Shown here: positions 1-6,024 of the stretch, in pieces | How positions within the stretch are numbered: the stretch's first letter is position 1 | Layout: each line of letters starts with the position of its first letter | DNA from: Anaerolineae bacterium | Lineage (GTDB): Bacteria; Chloroflexota; Anaerolineae; Aggregatilineales; Aggregatilineaceae | DNA length: 6,122 bases | Assembly (NCBI GenBank): GCA_016929355.1 | Contig: JAFGJA010000591.1 | Span: 1 to 6,122, forward strand | Direction: 5' to 3' | Notes under the pieces: generated by a model | The model's database searches: none | Seen by the model: only the letters and a program-made list of their open reading frames with translations | Told to the model about the DNA's origin: nothing | Program-made: the position numbers and the translations under genes

Positions 1-1329
1 GAACCAACCCAAGACGTAACTGCCCAACAAATCGAGGCGACACCGGTTACACCAACGGGACAACAACAGTTAATCCAGGAACAGCAAATTCAGGCCGCCA
101 GCACCGTTGGCGAAACATGGCAGGACACGGGGATCATTACCGCGCTGGAAGCGAACGGCATGATCTTACAAATCGCCGATGGCAGCGAAATTTATGTCGA
201 ACTTGGCCCATCGCAATACTGGCAAGGGTTGGGCGTGACGCTGGCAGTCGGTGAGAAGGTCACGGTTGAGGGGTTCTACAATGGCACACAGTACCATTCC
301 GCTACCGTGACAAAAGCCGATGGGTCGCAGATGGCGCTCCGCACCGCCGATGGGCAACCGCTTTGGTCCGGTGGCAGCAGCAGCAGCCATACCTCTGATA
401 CAGCTAGCAGCGCAGGTGGCAACACCAACGGCAACGCCAATGGTAATGGTAATGCGGCTGAACCGGCAGTTTCCGCAGAAGATTGGGTCACAATTGAAGG
501 TGTAGTTTCGACAATCAACGCGCAGCAGCTCACCATGCAAGCGCAAACCGGCGAACTGCTGGATTTGCAACTCGGTTCCGCCGATTTCATGGCCGAACAG
601 GGTATCAGTTTCGCCACTGGCGACCCGATCTCGGTATTAGGTTTCTGGCAAGGTGATGTGTTCAACGCGGGTGAAATCACCAAGACGCAGACCGGCGAAC
701 GCCTGATGCTGCTCGACCCGAATGGACGCCCGTTGTGGGCCGGTCCGGGCCGCGCCGGAAACAATGGCAATAGCGGCAATGCAGGCAACAGCGGCAGCAA
801 TGGGCAAGGTAGCAGTCAGAACCAGAGTGGGAATAGTAGCGGCAATGGTCAGGGGGGCAATGGCGGGCAAGGTCAAGGTGGTCAGGACCAAGGTCAAGGC
901 CAGAACCAGGATGTGCAAGTCCCCGCCGACCAGTGGGAAACCATAAGCGGCACAGTTATCCAAGTTGAGGTAGACTCCTTAACCCTCACCCTGCAAGTCG
1001 CTAATGAAACCGTCACAGTAGCGCTCGGTGCAGTCGATTTCTGGACCGAAGATGGCATCAGCTTCCCATTCGGTACGGCGCTAACCGTCGATGGCTACTG
1101 GCTCAACGGCCAATTCGAAGCCGGGATCGTGACTTTCGACGCGACAGGCAAGCAACTCGAAATCCGCAACTCGTTTGGGCGCTTGCTCTGGACCGATACC
1201 ACAAGCGGAGGTCAGGGTCAGGGCGGTAACGGTGGCAGCAGCAACGGCGGCGGTGGCAATAGCGATGGCGGCAATGGCTATCAGGGCGGACGTAATGCTG
1301 ATTTCCAGGGCGGCGACGGGAACAAGTAA
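1..1329 (+). CDS. Secreted-type protein with three tandem beta-rich (OB-fold-like) domains, 5' partial
   Basis: The frame is open from the first base, so the gene begins upstream and the ATG at 160 lies inside domain 1; 442 residues are visible. A Gln/Thr/Pro-rich stretch (1-37) leads into three diverged copies of one ~87-residue domain at about 38-122, 160-246 and 309-397. Each begins with a Trp in 'E-x-W' or 'D-x-W'. Each then shows alternating strands, an 'LG' followed by Tyr/Phe-Trp/Met, a 'V-x-G-F/Y' strand, and an end like 'G-R-P-L-W' (GQPLWSG, GRPLWAG, GRLLWTD). Linkers (about 123-159 and 247-308) and the tail (398-442) are almost only Gly, Asn, Ser and Gln. The flexible linkers and lack of Cys suggest an extracytoplasmic or surface protein. 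The domain resembles small OB-fold or DUF5666-like secreted modules, but I cannot assign the family or a ligand. Any signal peptide lies outside the window. The next gene has its own promoter, so membership in the cytochrome operon is not indicated. Confidence 0.8.
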   Translation, partial: EPTQDVTAQQIEATPVTPTGQQQLIQEQQIQAASTVGETWQDTGIITALEANGMILQIADGSEIYVELGPSQYWQGLGVTLAVGEKVTVEGFYNGTQYHSATVTKADGSQMALRTADGQPLWSGGSSSSHTSDTASSAGGNTNGNANGNGNAAEPAVSAEDWVTIEGVVSTINAQQLTMQAQTGELLDLQLGSADFMAEQGISFATGDPISVLGFWQGDVFNAGEITKTQTGERLMLLDPNGRPLWAGPGRAGNNGNSGNAGNSGSNGQGSSQNQSGNSSGNGQGGNGGQGQGGQDQGQGQNQDVQVPADQWETISGTVIQVEVDSLTLTLQVANETVTVALGAVDFWTEDGISFPFGTALTVDGYWLNGQFEAGIVTFDATGKQLEIRNSFGRLLWTDTTSGGQGQGGNGGSSNGGGGNSDGGNGYQGGRNADFQGGDGNK

Positions 1330-1342
1330 CAGTTAACGTGAT

Positions 1343-1369
1343 AGGGGCGGCTTGTGAATCGCCCCTTTT
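1343..1369 (+). terminator. Rho-independent terminator after the repeat-domain gene
   Basis: A 7-bp perfect stem AGGGGCG/CGCCCCT (1343-1349 with 1360-1366), extendable by one G-T pair, encloses a short loop. It is followed by T residues (1366-1369) and a C/T run. It begins 14 bases after the stop codon at 1329, as expected for intrinsic termination. The T-tract is short, so termination may be partial. The stem sequence resembles the hairpin repeat near 4502-4527. Confidence 0.65.
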
Positions 1370-1380
1370 CCCCCTACAAT
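1352..1380 (+). promoter_or_regulatory. Probable sigma70-type promoter of the cytochrome b operon
   Basis: TTGTGA (1352-1357, 4/6 to the consensus -35) is spaced by exactly 17 bases from TACAAT (1375-1380, 5/6 to the consensus -10). The inferred start near 1387 would give a leader of about 20 bases carrying the Shine-Dalgarno of the cytochrome b gene. The -35 lies in the loop of the preceding terminator hairpin. The match is by eye only. Confidence 0.5.
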
Positions 1381-1392
1381 CAGGTAAAATTT

Positions 1393-1398
1393 AGGAGA
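1393..1398 (+). promoter_or_regulatory. Shine-Dalgarno for cytochrome b
   Basis: AGGAGA sits about 9 bases before the ATG at 1407 in an A/T-rich leader. It fixes this ATG as the start rather than the later in-frame ATG at residue 33. Confidence 0.75.
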
Positions 1399-1406
1399 AA
1401 TTTACT

Positions 1407-2792
1407 ATGACTGTACAAGACCCGCGCCCCGAAAGCCTGCCCAACCGCGTCATTGACTCGATTCAACGCGATGATCTCCCGCTCCAAGATGATCGCAGCC
1501 GCATGAAGTTCGTCATGAACAACCTCGTGCTGCACATCCACCCGGCGAAAGTTTCCAAACCCGCGCTCAAATTCACCTATACCTGGGGTCTCGGCGGCCT
1601 GGCGATCCTGCTGGTCATGCTGCTGGTCATGACCGGCGTCATGCTGATGTTCGCCTACACGCCCACCCCGGCGAGCGCCTATAACGATATGCTCCGGCTG
1701 AAAACGGATGTCTATTTCGGCAGCCTGATCCGCAACCTGCATCATTGGAGCGGTAACTTGCTGGTCGTCGTCGCTTTTTTGCACATGCTGCGCGTCTTTT
1801 ATACGGGCGGGTTTCGTCCGCCACGCGAATTCAACTGGGTGCTTGGCATTGTGCTGCTGCTGTTAGTTGTCGCCGCCAATTTTACCGGCTACCTATTGCC
1901 CTGGGATCAACTGGCGTACTGGGCGGTGACGGTGGGCACAAGCTTGCTCGATTATATCCCCGTCATTGGCCCCGCGATCAGCCGCTTGATTCTCGGCGGG
2001 CCGGAAGTGAGCGGCGCGACGTTGACCAATTTTTACGGCCTGCACGTTGCCATCATTCCCCTGATGTTGTTCTTCATCATTTCGTTTCACATCTGGCGCG
2101 TGCGTAAAGATACGCTCTCCAATCCGCGCAATTTGGACGAAGAACCAGCCAGCCGCATCGAAAAAGTAACCACGATCCCGCACCTCGTTTCGATTGAATT
2201 TGTGTTCGCGCTGGTCATGCTGGCGCTGATCATCACATGGGCATCATGGGTTAATGCACCGCTTGAAGAAGCCGCCAATCCCGATCACAGCCCGAATCCG
2301 GCTAAGGCCGCATGGTACTTCATGGGCTTGCAAGAATTGCTGCTGCACTTTCACCCGGTCTTCGGGGCGATTATCCTGCCGTCGCTGGCGCTGTTAAGTA
2401 TGAGCATCCTGCCCTACCTGCGCTTTGACACAGATTCTGAGGGCGTCTGGTTTCGCTCACATAAAGGGCGGCGCACCGCTTTGGTGGGTGCGATCACGGG
2501 TATCATTGGCGCGCCGATCCTCGTATTGATGGATGAATATGTCATTGATCTGCCCGGCTTGCTGCCGAGTTTACCCACGTTTATCAGCAATGGTTGGATA
2601 CCCCTGGCAATTCTGCTGCTGCTGATCTATCTCTACTATGAAGTTGTGCGGCGGATGTTCAAAGCGTCAGCCTGTGAAATGCGGCAGAGTATCTTCACGC
2701 TGCTGGTGGTATCCTTCGTGATGTTGACGGTAATTGGCGTCGCATTTCGCGGCGAGGGAATGGCGCTCATGTGGCCCTGGGAGGTGATGTAA
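1407..2792 (+). CDS. Cytochrome b, fused b6/subunit IV type, of a quinol:cytochrome c oxidoreductase
   Basis: This membrane subunit carries the two b haems and the quinol sites of a bc1/b6f-type complex (461 residues). The N-terminal half (about 55-232) has four membrane helices and matches cytochrome b6, with 'RNLHHWSGN', 'LHMLRVFYTGGFRPPRE', 'GYLLPWDQLAYWAV' and 'IPVIG' in order. Haem ligands are His112/His126 and His213/His228. The 14 residues between the last pair are the b6-type spacing, where mitochondrial cytochrome b has 13. The C-terminal half (from about 262) matches subunit IV: helix E, an 'NPAKAAWYFMGLQELL' Qo segment, helix F (318-337), then helices near 357-377, 394-413 and 428-447, so about nine in all. 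The Qo motif reads AAWY (301-304) in place of PEWY. The Cys that binds haem ci in b6f is absent (Gly61 before 'LGG'). It is the first gene of a three-gene operon. A qcrB/petB-D-like name is reasonable, but the split between those families is not decided here. Confidence 0.95.
   Translation: MTVQDPRPESLPNRVIDSIQRDDLPLQDDRSRMKFVMNNLVLHIHPAKVSKPALKFTYTWGLGGLAILLVMLLVMTGVMLMFAYTPTPASAYNDMLRLKTDVYFGSLIRNLHHWSGNLLVVVAFLHMLRVFYTGGFRPPREFNWVLGIVLLLLVVAANFTGYLLPWDQLAYWAVTVGTSLLDYIPVIGPAISRLILGGPEVSGATLTNFYGLHVAIIPLMLFFIISFHIWRVRKDTLSNPRNLDEEPASRIEKVTTIPHLVSIEFVFALVMLALIITWASWVNAPLEEAANPDHSPNPAKAAWYFMGLQELLLHFHPVFGAIILPSLALLSMSILPYLRFDTDSEGVWFRSHKGRRTALVGAITGIIGAPILVLMDEYVIDLPGLLPSLPTFISNGWIPLAILLLLIYLYYEVVRRMFKASACEMRQSIFTLLVVSFVMLTVIGVAFRGEGMALMWPWEVM
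2779..2788 (+). promoter_or_regulatory. Strong Shine-Dalgarno inside the cytochrome b 3' end, sets the Rieske start
   Basis: GGGAGGTGAT is a near-perfect match to the anti-Shine-Dalgarno complement, about 10 bases before ATG 2795. It lies within the last codons of cytochrome b, consistent with translational coupling. Confidence 0.8.
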
Positions 2793-2794
2793 TT

Positions 2795-3331
2795 ATGGCG
2801 GACGAAAAAACCACACAAGCGAAAACGACAAAAGAAACGACAGATAACACAGAAACTACCGAAACCACGCGGCGTAATTTCCTGAAATATGCGTGGGTCG
2901 CATTAGGCGCGGTGGCGCTGGGCGAAGGCGCGCTCGTGACCTACCAATTTTTCGCGCCGAAAGCCTCCGAGGGCGAATTTGGCGGGGTGTTTAACGCGGG
3001 TTTGGTCGATGACTATCCGCCCGGCAGCGTGACACCCTTTAATGCAGGTCGTTTCTATCTGGTCCGGCAAGAGGATGGCGGTTTTCTGGCGCTGTACCGC
3101 AAATGCACCCATCTCGGCTGTGCGGTCCCCTGGGATCAGGCGGAAGGGAAATTTATTTGCCCGTGTCATGCGTCCGCGTTTGAAGCCGATGGCGAAGTGC
3201 TCAACCCACCCGCCCCACGCCCCCTGGATCGCTTCCCGATCACGATCAACGAGAATGGCGAAATTTTGGTCGATACAGGCAGCGCCATTCAACGCGATCA
3301 TCCCCACGCCGATGACGCCATATATGCTTAG
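2795..3331 (+). CDS. Rieske [2Fe-2S] protein, Tat-exported, of the bc-type complex
   Basis: This 178-residue iron-sulfur subunit takes one electron from quinol at the Qo site and passes it to the cytochrome c subunit. A Thr/Glu/Lys-rich cytoplasmic stretch (5-25) precedes the twin-arginine motif 'TRRNFLK' (Arg26-Arg27) and one hydrophobic anchor (about 31-53). Cluster box I is CTHLGC (Cys104, His106, Cys109) and box II is CPCHAS (Cys122, Cys124, His125, Ser127). Cys104, His106, Cys122 and His125 are the expected ligands, and Cys109-Cys124 the disulfide. The Pro loop 'NPPAPRPL' follows. Two residues after the Ser, Phe129 stands where high-potential Rieske proteins have Tyr, which by analogy suggests a lower, menaquinol-suited potential. 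I chose the ATG at 2795 over the in-frame GTG at 2771. GGGAGGTGAT lies just before it, inside the end of the cytochrome b gene, and the GTG would overlap that gene. The gap to cytochrome b is 2 bases. Confidence 0.95.
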   Translation: MADEKTTQAKTTKETTDNTETTETTRRNFLKYAWVALGAVALGEGALVTYQFFAPKASEGEFGGVFNAGLVDDYPPGSVTPFNAGRFYLVRQEDGGFLALYRKCTHLGCAVPWDQAEGKFICPCHASAFEADGEVLNPPAPRPLDRFPITINENGEILVDTGSAIQRDHPHADDAIYA

Positions 3332-3343
3332 GAATGCGTAATT

Positions 3344-4468
3344 ATGTCACGAGAAATGACCTGGATGGGCTTTTTAGCCACGATGTTAATCGCCGTCGTG
3401 ATGGGGATCAATCTCATACGCGAATCGGATCGCCAATCCGAAGCGGAAATCGATCTGCGTATCGAAGCTGTAACCGCCGGGATCGACCTCTACGGGGAAA
3501 ATTGCGCGGTCTGTCACGGCGCTGCCGGTGAAGGGTTAGGCTCAACACCACCGCTTGCTAGTGAAGCTGTGCGCGGAATGGACTATCTTGACGTGTTCCG
3601 CACGATTGAACGCGGACGCTATAACACGGTCATGGCCGCGTATGGCGTGAATGAAGGCGGCGTCTTTGCGAATGGCGAGATCGATAACCTGGTGGCGGTG
3701 ATTCAATACGCCAACTGGGGAGCCGTTGCCACGCGGGTTGATGAACTCGGTTTGACGCCGCCGGAAGTGGTCGTCGTTGAACTCACGGATGAGACGTTGG
3801 ACTCGGTGCGCAGTCTGCCGGATGGTGACGCGCTCGCCAGTGGCTTAGAGGTCTATGTAACCGAATGTGCGGCGTGTCATGGGGCCAATGCCGAAGGGAC
3901 AACACTCGCGCCCGCGCTGAACGACGCCGATCTGCGCGCGTTAAATACAGATGACGCTCTGACGCGCACCATTGCCAACGGTGTGCCTAGCACGCTGATG
4001 GCAGGCTGGGATGGGGCGTTAACCCGCGAGGAAATCGCCAATCTCACGCTGCTGATCCGCCGTTGGGAAGAACTCGACGCCGCCGGAGTTGAAATGCCGG
4101 TCATCGAAACGGTCCCGATTGATATGAGTCCCGAAGCGATTGCACAGGGGGAATGGCTCTTTAGTGTAACCTGTACGCAATGTCACGGCTCGGCAGGTTA
4201 CGGCACACCGCTCGCCCCCGCGCTGAACAGCCAGCAGTTCCTCAGCAACACGCCGGATGCCGCCATGCAACAGATTATCTCATTGGGTGTGCCCGGTACG
4301 GTGATGCCCGCCTGGGGTGGCCGGTTCAGTGAACAGGACATCGCCTCGCTGGTAGCCTATCTGCGCAGCCTGGAAGCAACGGCTCCGGCCATTGTGGAAA
4401 CGCAAACGGGAGCCGCCGGGAGTGGCACAACGCAGGGGCAAGGTCCGCCCTGGCAGCGGAATAACTAA
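3344..4468 (+). CDS. Membrane-anchored triheme cytochrome c, electron acceptor subunit of the bc-type complex
   Basis: The 374-residue protein has one N-terminal membrane helix (about 7-25) that looks like an uncleaved anchor, then three class-I-like cytochrome c domains. Haem motifs are CAVCH (54-58), CAACH (175-179) and CTQCH (277-281). Likely axial Met ligands are Met97 ('TVMAAYG'), Met219 ('STLMAGW') and Met321 ('TVMPAWG'). Domains 2 and 3 are close relatives, sharing 'LAPALN', 'GVP' and the Met-x-x-Trp segment. Domain 1 is more diverged, with 'GSTPPLAS' and a longer loop before its last helix. A Gly/Thr/Gln-rich tail ends the protein. By position and topology it should replace cytochrome c1 or f, taking electrons from the Rieske centre and handing them to a terminal oxidase or soluble carrier; this role is inference. 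AGGA (3330-3333) overlapping the Rieske stop is the ribosome site, and the gap to Rieske is 12 bases. Confidence 0.93.
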   Translation: MSREMTWMGFLATMLIAVVMGINLIRESDRQSEAEIDLRIEAVTAGIDLYGENCAVCHGAAGEGLGSTPPLASEAVRGMDYLDVFRTIERGRYNTVMAAYGVNEGGVFANGEIDNLVAVIQYANWGAVATRVDELGLTPPEVVVVELTDETLDSVRSLPDGDALASGLEVYVTECAACHGANAEGTTLAPALNDADLRALNTDDALTRTIANGVPSTLMAGWDGALTREEIANLTLLIRRWEELDAAGVEMPVIETVPIDMSPEAIAQGEWLFSVTCTQCHGSAGYGTPLAPALNSQQFLSNTPDAAMQQIISLGVPGTVMPAWGGRFSEQDIASLVAYLRSLEATAPAIVETQTGAAGSGTTQGQGPPWQRNN

Positions 4469-4497
4469 CGGAAAACACAAATAAATTCCACATGATC

Positions 4498-4555
4498 ATG
4501 TAGGGGCGAACCAATGTGTTCGCCCCTGGGCCGATACGTTGGTCGGCCCCTACAT
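4498..4555. repeat. Palindromic intergenic repeat unit, likely bidirectional terminator
   Basis: Two adjacent hairpins are visible. The first is AGGGGCGAAC/GTTCGCCCCT (4502-4511 with 4518-4527, loop of 6). The second is GGGCCGA/TCGGCCC (4528-4534 with 4543-4549, loop of 8). The outer ends ATGTAGGGGC (4498-4507) and GCCCCTACAT (4546-4555) are a perfect 10-bp inverted repeat, so the whole unit can also fold as one long stem. It lies between two convergent genes, where it could stop transcription from both sides. The 'TAGGGGCG...CGCCCCTAC' type resembles dispersed palindromic elements in many bacterial genomes; membership in such a family is from memory, not a search. The rest of the gap 4469-4612 shows nothing I can name. 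Confidence 0.7.
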
Positions 4556-4612
4556 CATTAAATTGTTTTCTCTATAAACGGAATCACTCCCTGACGAGGG
4601 AGAAGGCATATT

Positions 4613-5863
4613 TTACTCGCTCCCGTTACTGCTGCTGGGCAGCGGTGCAGTGGGTGCGCTGGATGCGCTGACCGGACTGGGGGTTGTCGTAGGCCGTTCA
4701 GCTTGATCGTATTCGAACAACAATTCTTGATAGCGATCCCGGTAGAGCTTGGCGCGCGCCCGTTCCAACTGCCAGACGCGATCCACGCTGTTTTTGAGCG
4801 GGTCTAACACTGCTTGCAAGTCATTGACAGACTGCCGGTACTGGTCCAACTGCTTATCGTGATTGCGCCATGCCTCGTCATTGGTCAGGGTGAACTGTTT
4901 CCAACGCTTCTGATCGTCCGCGATCCAGTCATTCCACTCCTGGCGGAAACGCTCCTCTGAAAGACGCTGCATTTCGGCGACTTCATTGATCCGGCGGCCC
5001 AAACGTTCGCCAATGCGCTCGAAATCTTCGATCACCTTTTTCATCTGGCGATGGGTTTCGGCCCATGTTTCAAAGCGTTCCATATAACGTTTCATATCGT
5101 CATCATAACTGCCAAAGCTGCGCGTCAGTTCGATCACCTGCTGATCACGCTGCTGCTGCAAGAGCATTTGCTGATCGATGAACTGCTGCATTTCCTCGCG
5201 CCGGTCCCGATCCGCCGTTTGCGCATCGAGCACGCGCTTTTCGTTGCGCAGCACCATGCTTTCCAGTGATTCGAGTTTAGGGCGTACCGCATCCACTTGT
5301 TTTTGAATATCAGGAATTTCAGACTGAATATCGGAGATACGCCGGGAGTCCTGCCGACGCTGTTCCTCAAGGAAGGTGATCCGGCGTTCCGGTTCCTCAA
5401 ATTTCTTGGAGAGGTCTTCTACGCGCTGCTGCACGGCGGCTAATGCCGAGGCGACACGATCCCGTTCGACGCGCGCGGCGGGTAATTCTTCGATGGCGCG
5501 TTCCATCGTTGTGGCGCGGTCTTCGAGTTCGCGGACCATGCGCACCACGCTTTCGCGCCCGATCTCCGAGCGGCGTTCGGATTCGCGTTCCGCCATCAGG
5601 CGTTTGCTTTCCACGCTTTCGATCATCTGCTGGAATTCCAACCGCATATGCTCATTAATTTCGGATTCGCGTTCGGCGGGCATAAAGGTAGTGCGCATGG
5701 TGGATTGTTCGCTTTCCAGGCCATTCAACCGGCGCTCAAACTGCCCAATCATTTCATTCTGTTGGGCAATGCGTTCTTCCAACGCCGCGATCATGCCTTT
5801 ATCCCGGCGGCGTTCCTCATCCAGCCATTCAATCATACGAGCCGCTTGTGCCAGGTCCATCAT
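4613..5863 (-). CDS. Long cytoplasmic coiled-coil protein of unknown function
   Basis: 416 residues from the ATG at 5863 (a second ATG follows at 5860). The sequence is almost all charged and polar heptads rich in Glu, Arg, Gln, Met and Asp, so it should be a nearly continuous alpha-helical coiled coil over about residues 1-380. Helix-breaking spots occur near 'EEPERR', 'SEIPDIQ' and 'DPLKNS'. Trp residues cluster in the 'ETWAETHRQ', 'QEWNDWIADDQKRWKQF' and 'DEAWRNHDKQ' segments. A Pro/Ser/Thr/Ala-rich tail ('TTTPSPVSASSAPTAPLP') ends it. There is no signal peptide, membrane helix, ATPase motif or Cys. Similarity to SMC/MukB-like helices is probably compositional only. The upstream in-frame TTG at 5899 would start inside a likely -10 element. 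GAAAGG 11 bases before ATG 5863 favours the shorter form. It converges on the cytochrome operon and is not functionally linked to it by anything visible. Confidence 0.85.
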   Translation of the reverse strand: MMDLAQAARMIEWLDEERRRDKGMIAALEERIAQQNEMIGQFERRLNGLESEQSTMRTTFMPAERESEINEHMRLEFQQMIESVESKRLMAERESERRSEIGRESVVRMVRELEDRATTMERAIEELPAARVERDRVASALAAVQQRVEDLSKKFEEPERRITFLEEQRRQDSRRISDIQSEIPDIQKQVDAVRPKLESLESMVLRNEKRVLDAQTADRDRREEMQQFIDQQMLLQQQRDQQVIELTRSFGSYDDDMKRYMERFETWAETHRQMKKVIEDFERIGERLGRRINEVAEMQRLSEERFRQEWNDWIADDQKRWKQFTLTNDEAWRNHDKQLDQYRQSVNDLQAVLDPLKNSVDRVWQLERARAKLYRDRYQELLFEYDQAERPTTTPSPVSASSAPTAPLPSSSNGSE

Positions 5864-5871
5864 GAAACCTG

Positions 5872-5990
5872 CTACCTTTCTTGTATGCAAATATAACAAA
5901 ATCGGATTTTGGTTCCTGCTTCACCCAGGTCTGCCGCCACCCCGGAAGGCTTTGGTCTTACGTCCTGTCCACAGGCGTTTAACGTCTCGT
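5872..5990 (-). pseudogene. Displaced TnpB C-terminal tail in the -1 frame
   Basis: The minus-strand frame one base behind tnpB is open from after a TAG at 6027-6025 to a TAG at 5874-5872. It reads 'DETLNACGQDVRP' and then a Gly/Ala/Asp segment ending 'GEAGTK'. From memory, 'NACG-x-x-VRP ... EAG' is a common ending of IS200/IS605 TnpB proteins. The annotated frame instead ends 'VAVVATTRR'. The switch would lie between 6024 and 5982. Beyond 'EAGTK' the frame enters AT-rich DNA that is probably outside the element. It may be a real mutation, a sequencing error, or a retained RNA sequence that only looks coding. Confidence 0.5.
5875..5898 (-). promoter_or_regulatory. Possible extended -10 promoter and ribosome site of the coiled-coil gene
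   Basis: On the minus strand TGTTATATT (5898 down to 5890) matches an extended -10 (TGn followed by TATATT, 5/6). No good -35 is seen 16-18 bases upstream. Transcription would begin near 5883. GAAAGG (5880-5875) lies 11 bases before the ATG at 5863. The AT-rich patch stands out in GC-rich surroundings and sits beside the insertion sequence end. This is a visual match only. Confidence 0.35.
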
Positions 5991-6024
5991 CGTAGCCACT
6001 ACCGCGACGCCGGGTTTGGTCAGG
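5902..6024 (-). ncRNA. Candidate omegaRNA scaffold / right end of the IS200/IS605-type element
   Basis: In this family the guide RNA overlaps the tnpB 3' end and runs to the right end of the element. Here the minus strand after the zinc ribbon holds two short hairpins, CCTG-TGGA-CAGG (5975-5964) and CCTG-GGTGAAG-CAGG (5929-5915). The second could be the subterminal hairpin recognised by the transposase. An AT-rich, gene-proximal sequence begins around 5901, which may mark the element's boundary. Both ends given are approximate. No TnpA gene, left end or target site is visible. Confidence 0.35.

Noticed and set aside
166..800. Long minus-strand open frames (166-570, 276-800) opposite the repeat-domain gene
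   Set aside because: Products are Leu/Pro/Ala-rich mirror translations of the Gly/Asn-rich linkers, with no ribosome sites; the plus frame has clear repeated domains.
750..910. Gly/Asn/Gln codon repeats as a CRISPR or tandem-repeat array
   Set aside because: No constant repeat unit with unique spacers; the pattern is irregular GGCAAT/GGTCAA codon reuse in a linker.
2771..2794. GTG at 2771 as the Rieske start
   Set aside because: It overlaps the cytochrome b end and includes the strong Shine-Dalgarno within its codons; ATG 2795 is correctly spaced.
3334..3531. Small plus-strand frame overlapping the start of the triheme cytochrome gene
   Set aside because: It runs in another frame across the anchor and first CxxCH of an unmistakable gene; Arg-rich shadow translation.
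5051..5896. Plus-strand frames (5051-5269, 5443-5658, 5648-5896) opposite the coiled-coil gene
   Set aside because: Reverse shadows of the charged heptad codons, with no start signals or recognisable motifs.
5864..5899. TTG at 5899 as the coiled-coil start
   Set aside because: It lies within the candidate extended -10, adds 12 non-heptad residues, and has no ribosome site; ATG 5863 has GAAAGG upstream.
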